Below are positions 62,327-64,000 of a stretch of 64,000 bases of DNA, in pieces. How positions within the stretch are numbered: the first letter of the stretch is position 1; each line of letters starts with the position of its first letter. This DNA is from Corynebacterium lactis RW2-5 (GTDB taxonomy: Bacteria; Actinomycetota; Actinomycetes; Mycobacteriales; Mycobacteriaceae). The notes beneath the pieces are model-generated. The model made no database searches, had not been told where the DNA came from, and saw nothing but the letters and a program-made list of their open reading frames with translations. Location of the stretch: NCBI RefSeq assembly GCF_001274895.1, contig NZ_CP006841.1:620001-684000 (forward strand), read 5' to 3'. Both the position numbers and the translations under genes were made by a program.

Positions 62327-62770
62327 GACAATCTCCTAGTAAAAGTTACTGGCCCGGGTGTGGGCGAAATAGTTCGTGCGGGCGAGAAAAGCAGGAATGG
62401 ATTTCGGCAACTACTGCGAAATCGGGGGTTCATTGCCTGAATTTCTCTGGCTTTTAGGCTTCTAAAACGAGGTGAAGTCCGGTGATTATCCGCATGCGGG
62501 ATAACGGCCGGCTATCGAAATAAGGGCCTAAAAATGCAGGACTGGCTCAAGGTACTTAAGTAGTAGGTCTTTTGCCTGTCCCGCTGACGAGTACATGATT
62601 ACATGTGATTGCAGTTTCGTAAAGAGGAAAATGAATAAAAGTGCTAAAGCTCACAAGAAAGTGAAGTTTAGGTTAAAAAGCCAGGTCAAGAGTAGCCGCT
62701 TGTGGGGGTAATTGGCCGTTTTGGTTAAAGCGGCCGTGGAGGTGTATGTGGCCCTGGCCAAGTACCTCCC
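62327..62770. other. 444-base intergenic region upstream of whiB1
   Basis: No coding frame is supported here. It is AT-richer than the flanks. A perfect inverted repeat, ACATG-ATTA-CATGT (62593-62606), is the clearest signal and may be a regulator site about 270 bases before whiB1; TTGACC occurs further upstream on the minus strand, without a convincing -10. The long distance suggests a leader or multiple promoters. Confidence 0.55.
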
Positions 62771-63871
62771 CTAGGACTGCCGGGACCTTCTCCGGAGCCT
62801 GTCTATCACGCGCTTGCCGAGCATATTCAAAAGGCGTTCTTCCACCGGGCGGGACGCCACGGTTTTGGTGAAACGCGAGGCAGTGTAGTCGTCGGCAAGC
62901 GCGGCGACATTGATTCCCCGTTTCTTGACCCTGATGAGAAGCTCGGTGCGTTCGTCGATGTACTCGCCGTCGAGCTGGAACTTCAGCGGGCGGCTGGTTT
63001 CCAAATGAACTTCCTGCGCGTCGTCCGCGCGGATCTCTCGCTCCGGCACTCGGAAGGTATCTCGCAGCCCCGTGAGAGCCCCGGCCAGATTCGCCGCGGT
63101 GACCAGGCCCGCAATCCCTTGAAGGGAAGTGACTCCGTAGAACCCCAGGCCGCAGTGGACAGACATCTTCGGGTTGGTCACCACAGGAAGATCGCCGAGG
63201 AAGGTCCAGGGATTCGCGTTGGAGACAATAGCGATTGGGATGTCGCGGCCCAGTTCGCGGCCGTCGACTGTTGCGCTAATTCGAGGTGGGTTGGACTGGA
63301 TGCCGCGCCAGGCTCGGTAGACCTCCGGCAGGTATCGGAAGTAGGAAGCTCGCGTTCCTCCGCTGCGAAGTCCGTCCATTGTGGCGATTACCTCAGCGTC
63401 GATGCCGACGCCGGCGTTGACTACGAAACAGCGGTCCGCCGCGTGACCGATGCTGATGGAGCTGCGTATACCGCGGCTAATAAGTCCCGCCACGTACCAG
63501 GCGGCGTCGACGGGGTTGCGCGGAATGCCCAGCGAACCCGCGAGAACGTTGGCACTGCCCGTCGGGACGATGGCGAGTGTGGGCAAATCATCTGCCGCGG
63601 GCGCAGAAAACGGGTCCGATCCGAGCATTCCGTTTACGGTCTCGTTGACAGTACCATCGCCGCCGAGACAGATGACGTAGTCAAAATCCTTCGCAGTCAG
63701 GCCTGTGACGATGTCTGTAGCGTGGCCCTTGTATGCCGTCAAGACGGACTTGATGATCAGCGATTCGACAGAGCGAAGTGCGGTCACGATGTCTTTCATC
63801 GCGGCCGGGGTGTTCGTCGTCGAGTTTGGGTTAGAAATAAGCAGCGCACGCACACGCCAAGGGTAATGCAT
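62771..63871 (-). CDS. Diacylglycerol-kinase-family lipid kinase
   Basis: A 366-residue DAGK-catalytic-domain protein. It has ALLISNPNS at the start, the nucleotide-binding GGDGTVNETVNGM (GGDGT signature), PTGSANVLAGSLGI and the C-terminal LKFQLDGEYIDE. It phosphorylates a lipid such as diacylglycerol or a phosphatidylinositol-type acceptor; the exact substrate is unknown. The ATG at 63871 lies 32 bases from the divergent gene at the right edge. Confidence 0.92.
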   Translation of the reverse strand: MHYPWRVRALLISNPNSTTNTPAAMKDIVTALRSVESLIIKSVLTAYKGHATDIVTGLTAKDFDYVICLGGDGTVNETVNGMLGSDPFSAPAADDLPTLAIVPTGSANVLAGSLGIPRNPVDAAWYVAGLISRGIRSSISIGHAADRCFVVNAGVGIDAEVIATMDGLRSGGTRASYFRYLPEVYRAWRGIQSNPPRISATVDGRELGRDIPIAIVSNANPWTFLGDLPVVTNPKMSVHCGLGFYGVTSLQGIAGLVTAANLAGALTGLRDTFRVPEREIRADDAQEVHLETSRPLKFQLDGEYIDERTELLIRVKKRGINVAALADDYTASRFTKTVASRPVEERLLNMLGKRVIDRLRRRSRQS

Positions 63872-63903
63872 GGACAGGTGTGCGCGTGGCTAACATGTAA
63901 GCC

Positions 63904-64000
63904 GTGACTTCCTCGCGAAATTTTTCATCTCGTTCCGCTTCGGAATCTCAGCAGCAGGCGGGCTCCGTGGGTATCGCGGCGCCGAAATCGGTGCTGGCCG
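63904..64000 (+). CDS. N-terminal fragment of an unassigned protein
   Basis: A GTG at 63904 opens a frame to the edge of the window (32 residues, VTSSRNFSSRSASESQQQ then AGSVGIAAPKSVLA). It is polar at first, with a short hydrophobic stretch at the end. It is divergent from the lipid kinase. Too little is present to name a family. Confidence 0.4.
   Translation, partial: MTSSRNFSSRSASESQQQAGSVGIAAPKSVLA

Overview
The window is high-GC actinobacterial chromosome, most likely Corynebacterium or a close relative in the Corynebacteriales. The evidence is gene content and order. From about 27.5 kb to the end it follows the conserved block known in Mycobacterium tuberculosis from cpsA/rmlD through whiB2, manB, manA, sahH, tmk, mtrA-mtrB-lpqB, a comF-type gene, hpf, secA, the desaturase pair, rsgA, aroA, sigH-rshA to whiB1 and a lipid-kinase-like gene. 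There are no rRNA genes, CRISPR arrays or recognisable insertion sequences. One tRNA gene (Ala, anticodon CGC) and one 24-residue ribosomal protein gene (bL37) are present.

Region 1 (1-11.5 kb) is a catabolic cluster resembling accA1-fadE19-MaoC-citE-scoAB-fadD35 of M. tuberculosis. Together the genes can take isovaleryl-CoA (from leucine) through 3-methylcrotonyl-CoA, 3-methylglutaconyl-CoA and HMG-CoA to acetoacetate and acetyl-CoA. The CoA transferase and thiolase then finish acetoacetate. A second acyl-CoA ligase and a second CitE-type lyase follow as a duplicated tail with its own promoter.

Region 2 (11.6-27.5 kb) is a [NiFe]-hydrogenase locus: hypD, hypC and hypE, then hypF, hypA, hypB and the Tat-exported uptake hydrogenase hyaA-hyaB-hyaC-hyaD, then a second hypA, a HupK/HoxV-like large-subunit paralogue and a second hypC. 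Unusual points are (a) a cytochrome b subunit with a ~200-residue N-terminal domain that looks like a P-type ATPase nucleotide-binding domain; (b) duplicated HypA and HypC in which one copy of each lacks a canonical metal ligand; (c) a visibly AT-richer insert between hypE and hypF carrying a LysE-type amino-acid exporter and a clavaminate-synthase-like Fe(II)/2-oxoglutarate oxygenase gene broken by homopolymer frameshifts.

Region 3 (27.5-47 kb) holds cell-envelope sugar metabolism (LCP transferase, RmlD, rhamnosyltransferase, GDP-mannose pyrophosphorylase, phosphomannomutase, mannose-6-phosphate isomerase), WhiB2, S-adenosylhomocysteinase, thymidylate kinase and the MtrA-MtrB-LpqB envelope-control system. 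Region 4 (47-64 kb) holds ribosome hibernation and secretion (HPF, SecA), fatty-acid desaturation, a ClC channel, RsgA, AroA, an SRAP protein, a YbaK-type deacylase, the SigH/RshA redox stress pair, WhiB1 and a diacylglycerol-kinase-family enzyme. The window begins inside a biotin carboxylase and ends 97 bases into an unassigned reading frame.
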